Shown piece after piece: positions 12,501-24,435 of a stretch of DNA of 64,000 bases. Each line of letters starts with the position of its first letter. The first letter of the stretch is position 1. This DNA comes from Heterotrichella gracilis (Eukaryota; Sar; Xanthophyceae; Tribonematales; Xanthonemataceae), in contig JAULBX010011100.1 of assembly GCA_032358255.1 (NCBI GenBank), positions 248,001 to 312,000 of the forward strand, written 5' to 3'. Made by a program: the position numbers and the translations under genes. Below the pieces are notes generated by a model. The model saw only the letters and a program-made list of their open reading frames with translations. It ran no database searches and was not told the DNA's origin.

Positions 12501-15500
12501 AACAGGAAGGGCTCCTGGGGCACCACGCCCACACCCCGACGCAGGTCATGCAGACGCACCTGGCGCACATAAATTAATTAGATGTAAATAATAGAAAGCA
12601 GGAAAAATTAAAATACAGAATCCTGGAAGTAAAATGGAAGGTATGTGTTTTGTGATACCTCTTTATGTTTCTAGTTATGATACTTCTTTATTTTTCTAGT
12701 CCTGTACAATCTTGTACACCAACAACGTATGCACCTTGTCACCAAGAATGAGGACATATTCTGAGAAAGATATGGAGTGAGAGCGTCCCCTCCCTCCTGG
12801 TCCCCACCTGGCGCACGTCGTATCCGTCTATCCGCAGAGAGCCCTCCGATATCTCCGCCATGCGCAGGAGGGCAGACACCAGGCTGCTCTTGCCGGCACC
12901 TGGCACAGGCATGCACGGGGGTAAAGACAGGCACGGACACAGGCACATATCCATGGGGACGTGACACATGTGCTGGACGCCCGGCATGTATTGGGTCCGC
13001 GGTGATGCTGCATGTGGCTACGGAATGACAGTAAGCGTGAAGGGCTGCAGCGCCATGGGCGTCCTCACCGCCCCAAGCGCAGACACCACCCGTGCTCTTA
13101 CAACCCCACCATGACATGTGCACACCCCACACACCACCACCACCACCACCACCTGGCGCACCCCCCCCACACCATCACCCGCACAGTCGTGTACCTGTGC
13201 ACATTGCATATGCTACCCCCCTCCCCCCTCCTGCCTCCCGCCCACTCCCCACCACCAGCGCACCTGTTCTGCCACAGATGCCCACCGCCTGTCCCGGCAG
13301 GATGTTGAGGTTCACGTCATGCAGCGCCCAGGGACCCCCCGGCACATAGCGCATGTGCACGCCCCGATACACCACTCGCCCTGCCACAGGCACCCACCCA
13401 TGCAGCTGCTGGGAGGAGGGCGCGAGCTCTTGGAGCAGGGGGACACCCTCGGTAAGGGTTTCCGGCTGCGGGGCACAACCACGGGGCAGGTGAGGGATGT
13501 CGGTGCAGCTGCAGTAAGGTTGTCAATGGCCCTCGCCAGCAAGCACGCATTGCATCCTAACCGCAAGGTCTTTCCTTGTCCAACATTCTGTCTACTTATT
13601 GCTGTACCTCTCCCATCTACCAACGTTCCACCAAGGGCTGTAACCTGGCGCATGCATCTCATTTCACCCGCCCCCGCCCACCTGCCCACACCCCCCATGC
13701 ACCTGGAACCCCCCACCCTGCACAATCAAACCATCCTCCACCACACCACACCCACCTGCGGCTTCAGTTGCGTGTACTGCCGCACCCTCTCCACCGCCAC
13801 CATCTCCTGCTCAGTCTCAGCAGAGGAGGTGAGCAGGCCGCTGAGCATGCCGGTGATGGGCAGGGCGTAAGACAGGCTCAAACCAACCAAGCCTGCATTT
13901 CGTAGAAGAACAGTTGCCAAATGGCCCATTGCGACATAAATTACATTGTAGACCATTGTAAAACACAGAAACAAACAGAAACCAGGATGTAAGAAGGGAG
14001 ATAAAGGAAAACTCGTGGCATATTCGAATCACTCTTTTGCACCATAGGCCCCTGCCCCAATCAGCAGACCCTGCCCCCTCAACCCCCCTCCTCACCTGGC
14101 GCCATCACCCCCCTTGACAGCACCTCCGGCAGCAGGTTGAGGTGATCGGCCAGCGCCAGCGCACCCACCAGCGCCACCACCACCGCTGCAAGCAGCTGCA
14201 GGCGCAGCGCCAGCCACTGGGAGGCCGCCAGGCTGGCAAGGGAGGCGCGCTGCAGGGCCGCCATGTGGCACAGGTGGCTGCGCATGAAGTGGGGCTGGGC
14301 GGCAAAGGCCCTGCGACAAGTGGAGATTCTCCGATGGGGATTATCAAATGGGGATTTCCTGATGATGGTACATGCGGGAGTTGCGTGCGGAACTTCTCAT
14401 GTGCCAAAGGTAGTTGCGCATGGAGTGGGGCTGAGCCGCAAAGGCCCAACAGTGCAGAATGTGGGGGGCTCTTTGATGCATTCAAATGATATATGTGGGC
14501 TTTCTACGTTGCTCCATGTCTCAACTGTGATGCAAGGGGCACAGCGACATGAGCGCCGCATGGGATGCATCCACCCATAAGCATGTATGATCTGCTGCTG
14601 CCCAAGCACATGATAACCCCATCTGGCTACCGAACGATGGTGCAGTTTGTCAACCCCCCATCACCGCCACCGCATTAGTGACGGGTGGGCACGCGTGGGA
14701 GCCCCCCTCACACCGCACCACACATCACACATGGGTGATCCACCCAGTTAGGATGCAAGCGAGGGAGGCCCTGCACACCTGATGGTTGCAGCTCCGCCCA
14801 GCACCTCGTTGAAGGTTGCGTACACAGGCGACTTGGCCACGCTCTCAAGGCGCCGCAACTCCCTTGATGACTGCTGGTAGTACGCCTGTGCCAGGCAGGA
14901 ATTGCAAATCTGCGTTATTTTAGGTCATAGTACATACTTTTCTGACCATTTTTGCAATGTTGGTTTTGGTGTGTGGCGGCATGTAAATGATCGTTAACAA
15001 TAAACAGGATTTGGTATGACAAAGGCACATGGCATGCACTGACTATCGGTGCATGCACACGCCCTCCGGCATGCATATAGCTGTAGCTCAAACCAGGGGT
15101 CAGGGGTTAGGGATTGAATGCCGCGAAAAATTCTGGATATCTAGCGGGAACGTCAGACAAGCGCAAGGGTTCAAACTTTCAGTCCGGGGTAGATTACCTG
15201 GATGCGCCTGTACACAAAGATGAGAGGCAAAAAGCTGAGCGCCAGCAGCGGTTGCGAGTAGCACAGCACAAACGCCACCCCCATCAAGGACGCCATCATG
15301 GCAAGGCAGATGTTGAGGACGAAGGGAAGCGAGTCGTCGATTGTGGCCACATCTGACGAAAAGCGGTTGAGTATGCGGCCTGCAAGAGTGTGGCGGCTGT
15401 CAATTTTAATGGCAGATGCGGAAGCGGCTGTTGGTAGAAGGACATGGAATGACAGGTGGCCCGTCATGGGAAGCGGCCAGGTCGTTCATCAATCGCCCAT

Positions 15501-18500
15501 AGCACATGCAGTGACTCGACCTGGTACAGACAGCACGATTGCCAATACATGTACTATTATACTATACAATCGTTATATATATGATTATACAATATATTAT
15601 TATTACCGGTACAGACAGCATGATTGCCAATGTGGTATTCTGCAGGCTCACCAGAAGGAGTAGTGTCAAAGAAGGCCATAGGGCTGTCCAGTATGGCTTG
15701 AAGCAGGCGCTGGTGGATGCGCTTGGCAGCAGTCAACCCTCCCTTGGCAAACGCAAAAGCCCGTACCTGCACCACAGGGAGTACAGTTGACACCAAGCCT
15801 ACACAATGCACAGCAGCAGCAGCGCATTCACTGAAGACTCCAAAATATTAATCTAACATTATATTGATGTTACTTATATATAATAAATGTGATGTAATCA
15901 TGATACAAATCGGCAAGGTGTGCATGCTTGTGTAAATGGCGTGCGTCCTTGGACCATGCTTGTTTGGTCATTTTCCTGGCGCCTTGGCACCAGCCGTGCA
16001 GACTATAGTCCTGCTGGGGCCAAGGCGCCAGGGGTAACGCCAAACAAGCCTGGCCAAAGATAGGCCCTCCATTTGCCCAAGCATGCATACGTTGGGTCAT
16101 TGGTTGCGTGTGTCCACCTTACTTAAATAGTTTCAAGCACTCCAGCAGTCCAGCCAACAGACAAAGTCCTATCGTGGCCCTGTTCATTCCATTTGCCAAG
16201 TTGCACTTACCAGTGTGAAAACCGAGTTTGCCACCGCGATCCCCAGCAGCACCCCCAGGTAGAACCCTAGCCCAGGGTCTTCGTTCTTCACATGCCTGCC
16301 AGGCCCCCAGTTGCCACCCACCAGCTCCCCACCAGCCAGCAGCAGCCTGTGGCGCCTGCTACCACCAGCCACTCGACCACCCACCAACGCCCCACCGAGG
16401 GTTCCCGCTCCCTCCTCACTCGCGTGCCTGCTACCGGTGGCGTTGCCAGCAGCAGCAGCAGCATGCGGGATCGGCATGAGGCACTGGGCCAAGCCGTCAA
16501 CCACGCCAGGCTGGCACACCTGCTGCAGGCTCCACAGGAGCGCCCGCTGGTTGGCTGAGGCTGAGGGTTGCCCCAGGTGGGCATCATACGCACTGGGAGG
16601 CGCGGCGCCATAGTGGCTTTGTGTGGTGCCATGTGGAGGCGGCGCTGTGCTGGGCGTGGGTGCGCTGTCGTTGTGGTTGTTGAACTCCATCTGCTTGGTC
16701 ACCCAGTGCGACAGCCACAGGTCGTTGGCATTGCGGCTGGCCTGCGTGCAGGATGAGGTACTGCACTTAGTGCCAAATGGATAGTGGTCTACAACTCCTA
16801 ATGGGTATCTAACGCAGGAACCTAGTGTAGATGATCCAGCAGCATGAACAAGTATCCAACACACAATGACGGCAGCATGCACCGTACTCCATCAACAGGA
16901 TTAAAACTTCAGAGAAAGGATGTAACACGGTCTGTGGGTAGAATGCAGCCTTGTCCACAATGCGCAACCTTGTCCCTACCTGCATGAGGCTATATAATTT
17001 TATATTTCTAGCATGCCATAGATATACCCCCCCCACCCCCCCCTTCCCTCCCCACACCCTTACGCCTACTAACATCTACATTACCCTTGCCACAATGCAC
17101 GGCCTTGACCCTATCTGCATGAGCACCAGGCTGATGAGGATGGTCGCAGTAAGCAGCAACCCAGTCTTTCCTCAAGGGTAATGATAGTGGGCTAGAAAAG
17201 CACAATAAGGAAATGTTTGTCTTGTTCTAAAACGAAAATATACAGGACTATATTATCCCTGCCGCCCAACTATTATCTTCACTGCCCATTGCACGGGCTT
17301 GTCCCTACCTGCATGAGCACCAGGCTGATGAGGATGAGCGCAGTGAGCAGCAGCCCAGTGGCCCGCATGTAGGAGGCGTACACACCGCCCTTCACATGGC
17401 CCTGCTCCCGAACCTCCTCCTCTTCGTGGATGGCACCGGAACTGCCAAGCCCTGTTGGCTCCGTCTCAGCCTTGGATAGCGCATGCCCGGGGTCAGGGGC
17501 TTGTGAGGCGCGCGCTTCACTCTGCGATCCAGGAAGGGCCAGTCAGATGGGTTGATCACAGAGGTATAGACCAGGGCCACAGGGACGATCACAATTGATC
17601 ACAGAGGTATGAATCAGCGCCACAACAACGATCTCAGAGGTACGGATCAGGGCCACATGTAAGATCCTCAATTTCCACCACACTCCCAAAACCGTTCCCA
17701 GATATTCACATCCAAAGGAGCCATGCGTGAGACCAAGGCCGCCCAGTGCGCACAAACCTCAACCCCTAAACCTATTGCTGCTTCCTGGCTAGCAGTCAGG
17801 CGCAGCGGCTCCCCAATGTATGTGATGCGCCCCTTGTGCAGCTTCACCACCAGGTCTGCCCGGTCAGCGCACTGCGCTGAGTGTGTGCACACCACACGGG
17901 TTTTGTGCTGCAGCAGGGGCCCACACACCACGTGCTCCAACACCCAGGCTGCCACGTGGGGGTCCAGGGGAGCAAAGACATCATCCAGGAGGTAGATGTC
18001 CTTGTCCTGCACAGTCAACCAGGTAACAGTTGAAGATACAACGCAGTTAGATATAAGTTGCAGCTAAAATGAAGCATTACCCTTGCACCCAGTGCCGTAC
18101 AGCAATCCATCTCAAAGCCTAGCTTGAGCAATTTGCCGGCAATGGATGGACGTTGCATAGCAAAGACGGCGAGCAGCCAAACATTACCTGGTACACAGCC
18201 CTTGCAAGCGCCAGCCTGGCCCGCTGCCCCCCTGACAGCGTTGCCCCCCTGTCGCCAATGAGCGTGTTGTCCCCCCCTTCCATTTGTGCCAGGTCATGGT
18301 CCAGGGCACATGCCTGGATCACATCCCCGTACCTTCTCGCGTCGTACGCCTCCCCCAGCAGAATGTTGTCCCTGGCAGAAAAGGGAACGTTGAGCTGAAT
18401 GGTAAGGACAGGTGGCACGGGATCCATACTTAATCGGATGTGTCGTCATGCCGACGAAAGAGGACAGGCCATGAGGTTTACATGCTTCCCATGGCCAAAC

Positions 18501-21500
18501 TGGCACTCAGTACGTGCCGGACATGCATTGACAGACTACGCCATTACCTGCCGCCTTTGCCCATGTTTCAAAGGTGTCACTCTCACCTTATCGACCCAGA
18601 CATTATCCACGGGTCTTGTGGCACGTACGCCACGCTGCCATGCACCTCCGCGGTGCCCTCCACCAGGTGCATCTCACCCAGTAGCGCAGACAGCAGCGAG
18701 CTCTTGCCCGATCCCACAAACCCGCCCACCACGATGAGCTGGCGCTCAAACACAGTGATGTCCAGGTGGGAAAGGGTGATGCTGCCGTGCAGCTGCTGGG
18801 GGGTGGGCTGCGGGGCTGGCTTGGGCGCCTGGCGAGACCTTGACCAAAACCCTGGAGGATGAAACAATATTCGAATTAAAAGCAAATAATCTTAATCGCG
18901 GCCCGGGATGCTGGATGGGGACCTATTGTACGTGCTTTTGGGGCAGAGATAAAGTACGTGACTTTGTACCAATAATAAGAATAGGAAGTATAGAAATTAT
19001 ACATTAATAAAATTAGAGGAAGATGTTTTTGTATCATTTATATTGACTGCACATATTTTGAATATTTTTAAACCATTACAAGTTGCCGTCCATGACGGAG
19101 AGATGTAGGGGAAAAGGCCATGAAGCACATGAAATGAGCCTGAGTAATTCAGCTCAGCACTGCGCACCACCCCATGGTGGTATCTGGTGTGAGGTAAGCA
19201 GTCCAGGCAGGGCAAAGTGCAATGACCCATTGCGCTGCGCATGGGACGTACCGCGTGCTGTGGTTGGCGGCTTGCTGTTTTGCGCATGCAGCCACTCATC
19301 CAAGCTCCAAGCAAAGCTGGCATGAGACAGCGTGATGGCCGGCACCTGCACCGCCTGCTTGGCAGGGCGGGGGTAGAAGGAAAAGGACTCCTCCCTTTCA
19401 AGCGCAGGCATTTGGGCCAGGTGCCGGGAGAATCGCCTTCCCAAGGTGCTCGGGGTTTGCTGCGTACATATAGAATGGATTAGGATGGATCCAGAATTGA
19501 ACATAGGAGATGAGATGTAAAAGTGGATACGAATCAGTGATGGTGGATAATCCAATGGCTTATGGGTGATCCAAATGGTCAAATTCCCCATACAATGGGA
19601 GACACAATCAAGCCGATTGTAGTGGAACGCATTGGCCAAGTTTGTCCGCAGCCCTGATGCACTTGCATGTCATGTTGCTGCACTGACCTTGAACATGTGT
19701 TTGGGGTCGTGAGAGCTGTCACAGTCATGTGCCCACTCTGCCTTGACCTCGTCACAGGTCAGGAAGCGCTGCACCCGGGCTACCGACACCACGGCCTCGA
19801 TGATGCCGTTGATCACCCAGGGGAAGGAGTTGAGGGGCGCAACCAGGACGTTAAATAGAGCCAGGGAGGTGAACACGATGTCTGCCGTCAGCTTGTTGCC
19901 CAGCATGGCGTAGAGGCCAAAGGTGAAGAGGGAAAAGAGGAGGGAGGTGGCTGCCCAGAAGTAGACGCACAGGGCATCAAAGTACTTCACAACTGCCAGC
20001 GCCCGCAGCTCAGTGTCTCGAATGGCGTTCACCTGCAAGCATGTATAGTTGGGATTCAATATATTGGAATAAACCAAACAACAATAGATTAAAATCATAA
20101 AAATAATCAAAACATATTACAATCACAATAAAACCAATAAATTATATAGCAGTGGTTATTGTGGTCAAAAGTACAGAAATCAATGGGAGTGCGTGCTGTC
20201 GGGTGCAAAGGCTGTGTTAAGTTACCTTGTCCATGAAGACCCCCTCCCAAGCTGCAATTTTGATTTGCCGGATGCCGTTGAGGATTTCCGAGATCAGCTT
20301 CACCCTGGTGTCCTTGGAGGCCATCATGGACTGGTTAGCACGCTGGATTTGTACCGCCAGGATGCGGTTGATAGGGATCAGCAGGATCACCACAGCCAGA
20401 CCAGCTAGAAATGCATATTTCACCTGCAAACACAGGTTGCAAAGGTCTACACGGATGGTATCTGGCAGCTTGTGAAGGACAGAAATGCGTTGCATGTGGC
20501 CACTGCATTGCGTAAGGCCAGGATGCATCCTTCAGTGGGAAGACATGCAACGTCTGCTGTAACCGTGATGCAAATTCCAACGCATTTATTGCCAGGATTG
20601 CCCCATTACCTGTGTGTACAGCAGGACCAGCGCGATCCCAATCTGCATGGGCAAGCTCCACAGCTCATGCAGGCTGACGCACAGGTTCACAATTCGATCT
20701 GCGTCGATGGACATCAGGGTCTGCACGCTGCCAGCTGAAAAGCACTCCATGCTAGAAGTGTTCACAAGAAGGGTCTTCTTGAACACGATGCATGTCACTG
20801 CTGATTTGAGCTTGCATGAGATGAGCCCCTGCTGGTATGTGTAGTAGGTGTTCAAAAATGCCTGCAAGCACAAAGCCCCAGGTTACATGTCATCAATCAC
20901 TCGGGATACATGCATGCTCCATCAACGTTTGCCCTAGCTGGTACCCAATACCCCATTGCACACCACAACCCCTATTTGCGCTGCAATTGCTCATGGCAAC
21001 TAAGCTCTAGGATGAAATGAACACATGCCGCACCTTCACCACAGACGTGAGGCCAAGTAGCACCACCAGCATGGCTCCATACCCCACCACCAAGTGGTCA
21101 ACTGCATTTGAGCTCCAGACCAGGTTAGCTGCGCCCCTGTACACAACCAGCAGCAGCCGTTCATGCCTGGCGCCGGTGAGGGCATCCTCCTGCCACTCCT
21201 TGGTGCTCAGCAACTTTATGAGGGCATTCAAAAGCAGCGGGCTGACGAAGTTGAGCAGGTTGTTGAAGAACAGCACAAACCCGAGGCGCAGGTAGGGTCC
21301 GCCATAGGCTCGGTACAGTGTGCGCAGCAGGAGCCTCTTGTTGCCCTGGCCAGGTCCATGCGCTCGATCCTCATTTGGCGCATGGCCAGTCACCTGTGCA
21401 GCAGTTAGCCTGTTGGGACCGGGTGCCCACCCAACTGGTGGGTGGAGCGTGGGGTGCAATAATGGCATGTACTGACCTCATTCCAGGCTTTCCACAGCTT

Positions 21501-21737
21501 GTTGCCACAGTGGGACGGCTGCAGTTGTGGGTCCAGCTGCGGCAGGTCATCTGGCTGGAGCTGCCTTGTGGAACCTGTAGCCATGAGGGGGCTGACCCAC
21601 CCAAATGTGCTTTGCCCCTTGCCAGGCGAGCTCTGGGCAGACCCAGAGGCGCCATGTTGGCTCTCTGGGCTTGCAAAAGCTGATTCGTTGCTGAGCAGAG
21701 GTACAAGAATTTCGGAAGTGCTGCTGCCTGGCTCCAT
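9554..21737 (-). CDS. ABC transporter, subfamily C (MRP-like full transporter)
   Basis: An ATP-driven exporter of the ABCC/MRP family. Twenty-three exons join in frame to about 1,903 residues: 21737-21477, 21393-21034, 20861-20610, 20423-20226, 20032-19688, 19459-19252, 18851-18587, 18371-18188, 18006-17764, 17521-17309, 16741-16211, 15766-15652, 15379-15198, 14885-14779, 14310-14096, 13892-13756, 13465-13264, 12899-12808, 12559-12368, 12083-11996, 11758-11009, 10777-10550 and 9897-9554. TMD1 spans about residues 110-500. NBD1 has Walker [10 protein letters not shown], signature [14 protein letters not shown] and Walker B IYLLDDVF (Asp in the catalytic place, as is common in ABCC NBD1). TMD2 carries a long polar loop. 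NBD2 has Walker [26 protein letters not shown], signature [16 protein letters not shown] and Walker [13 protein letters not shown]. There is no TMD0 in front. NBD2 looks most like the MRP7/ABCC10 group (QQLLCLAR). NBD2 is interrupted by a proline-rich insert (exons 20-22). The substrate is unknown. Confidence 0.9.
9877..9987 (-). repeat. Duplicated acceptor and exon start of ABCC exon 23
   Basis: The first 21 bases of the last ABCC exon, plus its acceptor, occur twice: at 9897-9877 (used) and again at 9985-9965 inside the intron, with one base different within the copied piece. The copies are 88 bp apart, so using the distal acceptor would shift the frame ahead of Walker B. The spacer is AT-rich. 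Confidence 0.85.
10318..10616 (-). repeat. Triplicated donor end of ABCC exon 22 with telomere-like units
   Basis: The 3' end of exon 22, which codes for the residues just before the NBD2 signature, is present intact at about 10616-10550. It recurs as degraded copies at about 10495-10428 and 10390-10350 in the following intron. Between copies lie CCAGACCCTAAACCCTA-type sequences. The middle copy keeps a GT donor. The unit is about 120 bp. Confidence 0.85.
11009..12083 (-). other. Coding insert in NBD2 of the ABCC transporter (exons 20-21)
   Basis: Exons 20 (12083-11996) and 21 (11758-11009) code for about 280 residues placed between the Q-loop region and the signature motif of NBD2. Exon 22 adds about 60 more before the signature. 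Exon 21 is dominated by Pro, Ser, His, Gly and Ala and is probably disordered. It keeps one frame for 750 bases, and its phases fit both neighbours. The opposite strand also has a long open frame here, a side effect of base composition. Confidence 0.65.
14279..14450 (-). repeat. Duplicated acceptor side of ABCC exon 15
   Basis: About 35 bases from the start of exon 15 (14313-14279) recur with a few mismatches at 14448-14415, inside the preceding intron. The copy has lost the canonical acceptor context. Confidence 0.75.
15945..16061. repeat. Intronic foldback of about 115 bp in ABCC
   Basis: Two arms pair over most of their length: CTTGTTTGG with CCAAACAAG at the outside, and CTGGCGCCTTGGC with GCCAAGGCGCCAG near the loop, separated by small mismatched bulges and a loop of about 25 bases. 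It lies in the intron between exons 11 and 12. It could be a small MITE-like element or a hairpin RNA source. Confidence 0.75.
16955..17362 (-). repeat. Triplicated donor end of ABCC exon 10
   Basis: The 3' end of exon 10 (genomic 17362-17309, encoding a transmembrane segment) is copied into the following intron at about 17166-17090, and more briefly at about 16990-16955. The middle copy has an altered donor (GT changed to AT), while the short copy keeps CAG|GTAGGG. Confidence 0.85.
17555..17665. repeat. Short direct repeats in ABCC intron 9
   Basis: Three diverged units contain GATCACAGAGGTAT or GATCTCAGAGGTAC followed by (A/G)ATCAGGGCCACA-like sequence. They lie just outside exon 10. Confidence 0.5.
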
Positions 21738-22555
21738 ACTGTGAAGGGAGAGAGCCCAAGTGGACCCTTAGCTGGAAGGCTCACGCCTTCAGCGCCCAGT
21801 TGCACGCCGTCCGTTCATGCTGGTCCAATGCGTGCAACCCAAAGTATCGAGTCACACTGTGTGCACCTCGGCGGCGGCTGGCGGCTGAGAAGTTGCGCAT
21901 TAGGGGCGTCTTGCCAATAACTTGCCTGCTGCGGCATATGCATGCATATGTGAAATCGCTCCGGAACTTATGACGTACGGCTGTTGCACCTGTGACGGTA
22001 GGAGGCACCGTACGCGCCACTAAATATGCGGTAGTGTCAAGTCAAACGCTTCGTGTGTGTCCACAACTAAGCGACAGCGCCTTACGGCGCCCAACCAGTA
22101 AAAACTTCAAAGCTTGCGGAGCACATCGGAGTTGCCAACAACCTCCAACTGGCTCGTGTTGCACTATAGTACCGTGTACTAAACGTAGCACTGATAACAA
22201 CCTGAATAGTGGGCCAGTGGCAGTGGCAGTGTAGGAAGCCATCACTTGCACGCAAGTCGGCTGACGTCAGGCTGATGTCATGGCAGGCTTCAAAAATGAA
22301 ATTGGACACATATTTTATTTAACCCATAATTGGACCAAGAACCCCCTGCAAAACACTGTTGGGTGGGTTTTGGAGTGGAAACTAGCTGAAGTACCGCAGG
22401 GAAGCACCATTAACAAATACATTATAATATGTACGATTGGGACTCATGCAGCGCGATGGCCACCGCGATTTGGACCAACCTGTCGGGCCATCTCACTCTG
22501 CATGATTCTTCTGAACTATCTACATCGTCCTTGGCGCAATTTTGTCAACATAACG
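21738..22555. other. Intergenic region upstream of the ABCC gene
   Basis: This holds the presumed ABCC promoter and the 3' flank of the membrane-protein gene, both on the minus strand. I see no further gene. Confidence 0.45.
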
Positions 22556-24435
22556 TCACGAGAACGGGAATGCAACGTTGGTGTAATGTAGCAAATAGAG
22601 GTAGGAGGCCAGCACGTACAAAAATGAACCAAAACCATAGCCAATGCTTTCCTGGAGCAAGTATGCATGTGCAGGCACAATGTCTTGAAGGAAAAGAAAC
22701 ATGCCACTCATCGTAAAGCCGATGCTGCCCCAAAAATAGCACAGGGCACCCCAGAAAGCCAGACTTCTCCTTTGCATAGCAGTCAGGGGCACCAAACCTG
22801 CACAGGGTGGGGGTTTTATTATCTGCTCTGGTCTCTGCTGCTTCGCCAGACCAACAGGCATGCGCTTTGAAGGCAATTCGACAAATGATCATGCACTGAC
22901 CACCTGCAGGACATAGAGTTGAATGTGCAATGCAAATGCATCAATAATGCACAGGTCAATCGCCGCACCTCTCCAGTAGCTGCCGGTGCCATCCACAATG
23001 TACAGATAGAACCCTAGAAGGAACCCTACACCACACCACAGGTACTGCGCCCACACCATCCATCTGGTGAGGGCTCCAGAGGCGCTGTCAGCAATGCTCA
23101 ACACCACCTGGGTGGTTTGCCCAACCAACAAGGCCACCGCACCCGAGAAGCAGCACAGCGCACCCCACCAAGGCAGCTTGCGAGGATGGACACCAAACCA
23201 CTGGTACCTGCAAAAGCCGATGCTTGTGTGAACAGTGTGCAGATGCCAGCAACCACACAGTGATGAGGACGACAACAGAAAAGAGAGGAATCGAAGACAA
23301 AGGCCAAAGGCGTACACAGGGCAGCATAGCACAACAATATTTCACTTGCCGTGGAGTACTGTGCGGGCAAATTTCATGCGTTATTTACAGCCTTGTTTAT
23401 ACACTATTACGCCCGTAACACAGCAATTATTCATACACTTTTCACGGTAAAAGCCATTACTTCGCACTGCGACTGCTTCATGTGCATGATGAAAAGGCTT
23501 GCCTGGGTTTCTGCCCCATCCGCCCATTTTGATGCCACATCTTCAAAAGTGCATTGTAATCTGAGTTGACTGCCTCTGGTATCATGAGGCCGCAGGAAGG
23601 TATAAAGAACACCAGTGTGGCAAGCAAGGAGGGATACACTACCAGGAGATTGTATCTGCAGAACCACCCCCTGGAATCTTGGTATACCTGCCACAGTCCA
23701 CACACATTGAGACAAATAGTGAATGGACGCATGGTGATAAGACAGATAGTGAATCGGAAACAGAGCACCAGACTTGCTGAGCATTAAGCAATCAACAGCT
23801 CACCAGCCAAATTAGCTTCATGATACGCTGCATGCAACATGTGCTGCATACAAAGCTGTTTAACAATACACTCCAAGTGACGTCATGCCAAACCTACCCA
23901 TGGGAGCACTTCTACGATCCCCGCGTACAAGTAGATTGTGGATCCCAACAAGAAAGCGTAAACGATCCAAAACGAGATGGCATGATGGACCTCAGTGTAG
24001 CACCTGCAAACAAATCAGACTACAATTGGCAATGAAGCATGGGGGGCATCAGGAGGACTGTAATATATCACTGGGTAATATATTACAGTCTTCCTGGTGG
24101 TATCTTCACAAATCAGTGATTTTGGACGATCGGTAATAACATTTCATGGCCTGTCAACATCGACGCTGGCTGCATCACACATGGGAAACTGGTAGCAATG
24201 AAAAGAAGCAAAAGCACCATCACCATATAAGCAAAGGGCGATGATACCCAATTACTCCTAGAATCTCAGCTTGCGTGCATGCTTGCAATGAAGGGTACCT
24301 GCTGGGTTGCAGCCACATCCACCAGTCAAAATCGCGAAAGGAGGGCTTGGGTAGTGCAACCTCCAGGCTTGATCGAGGCCCGTGGTGAAGAGGTTCAAAG
24401 GATCGGGCTGAGTCCAGTGTGCGCTCAAAGGGCAT
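22556..24435 (-). CDS. Multi-pass membrane protein, perhaps YrhK-like
   Basis: Five exons, 24435-24299, 24003-23898, 23687-23503, 23207-22969 and 22797-22556, join in frame to 302 residues. The intron after 23503 has a GC donor (CAG|GCAAGC). The protein has about 46 polar N-terminal residues and then roughly six hydrophobic segments. Repeated elements of the type W-(G/A)-(A)-L-C-x-F-x-G-(S/A) occur, for example FWGALCYFWGSIGF near residue 237 and WWGALCCFSGAV near 151, which suggests internal duplication of a two-helix unit. The pattern recalls the YrhK-like domain of bacterial and algal membrane proteins, but I cannot confirm this by eye. No catalytic residues are evident. It ends one hydrophobic stretch after the last helix. 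Exon structure is well supported; function is unknown. Confidence 0.65.
24052..24098. repeat. Intronic hairpin with an AT-rich stem
   Basis: GACTGTAATATAT and ATATATTACAGTC form a perfect 13-bp inverted repeat with a short loop, extended by AGGA/TCCT outside. It lies in intron 1 of the membrane-protein gene. Confidence 0.8.
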
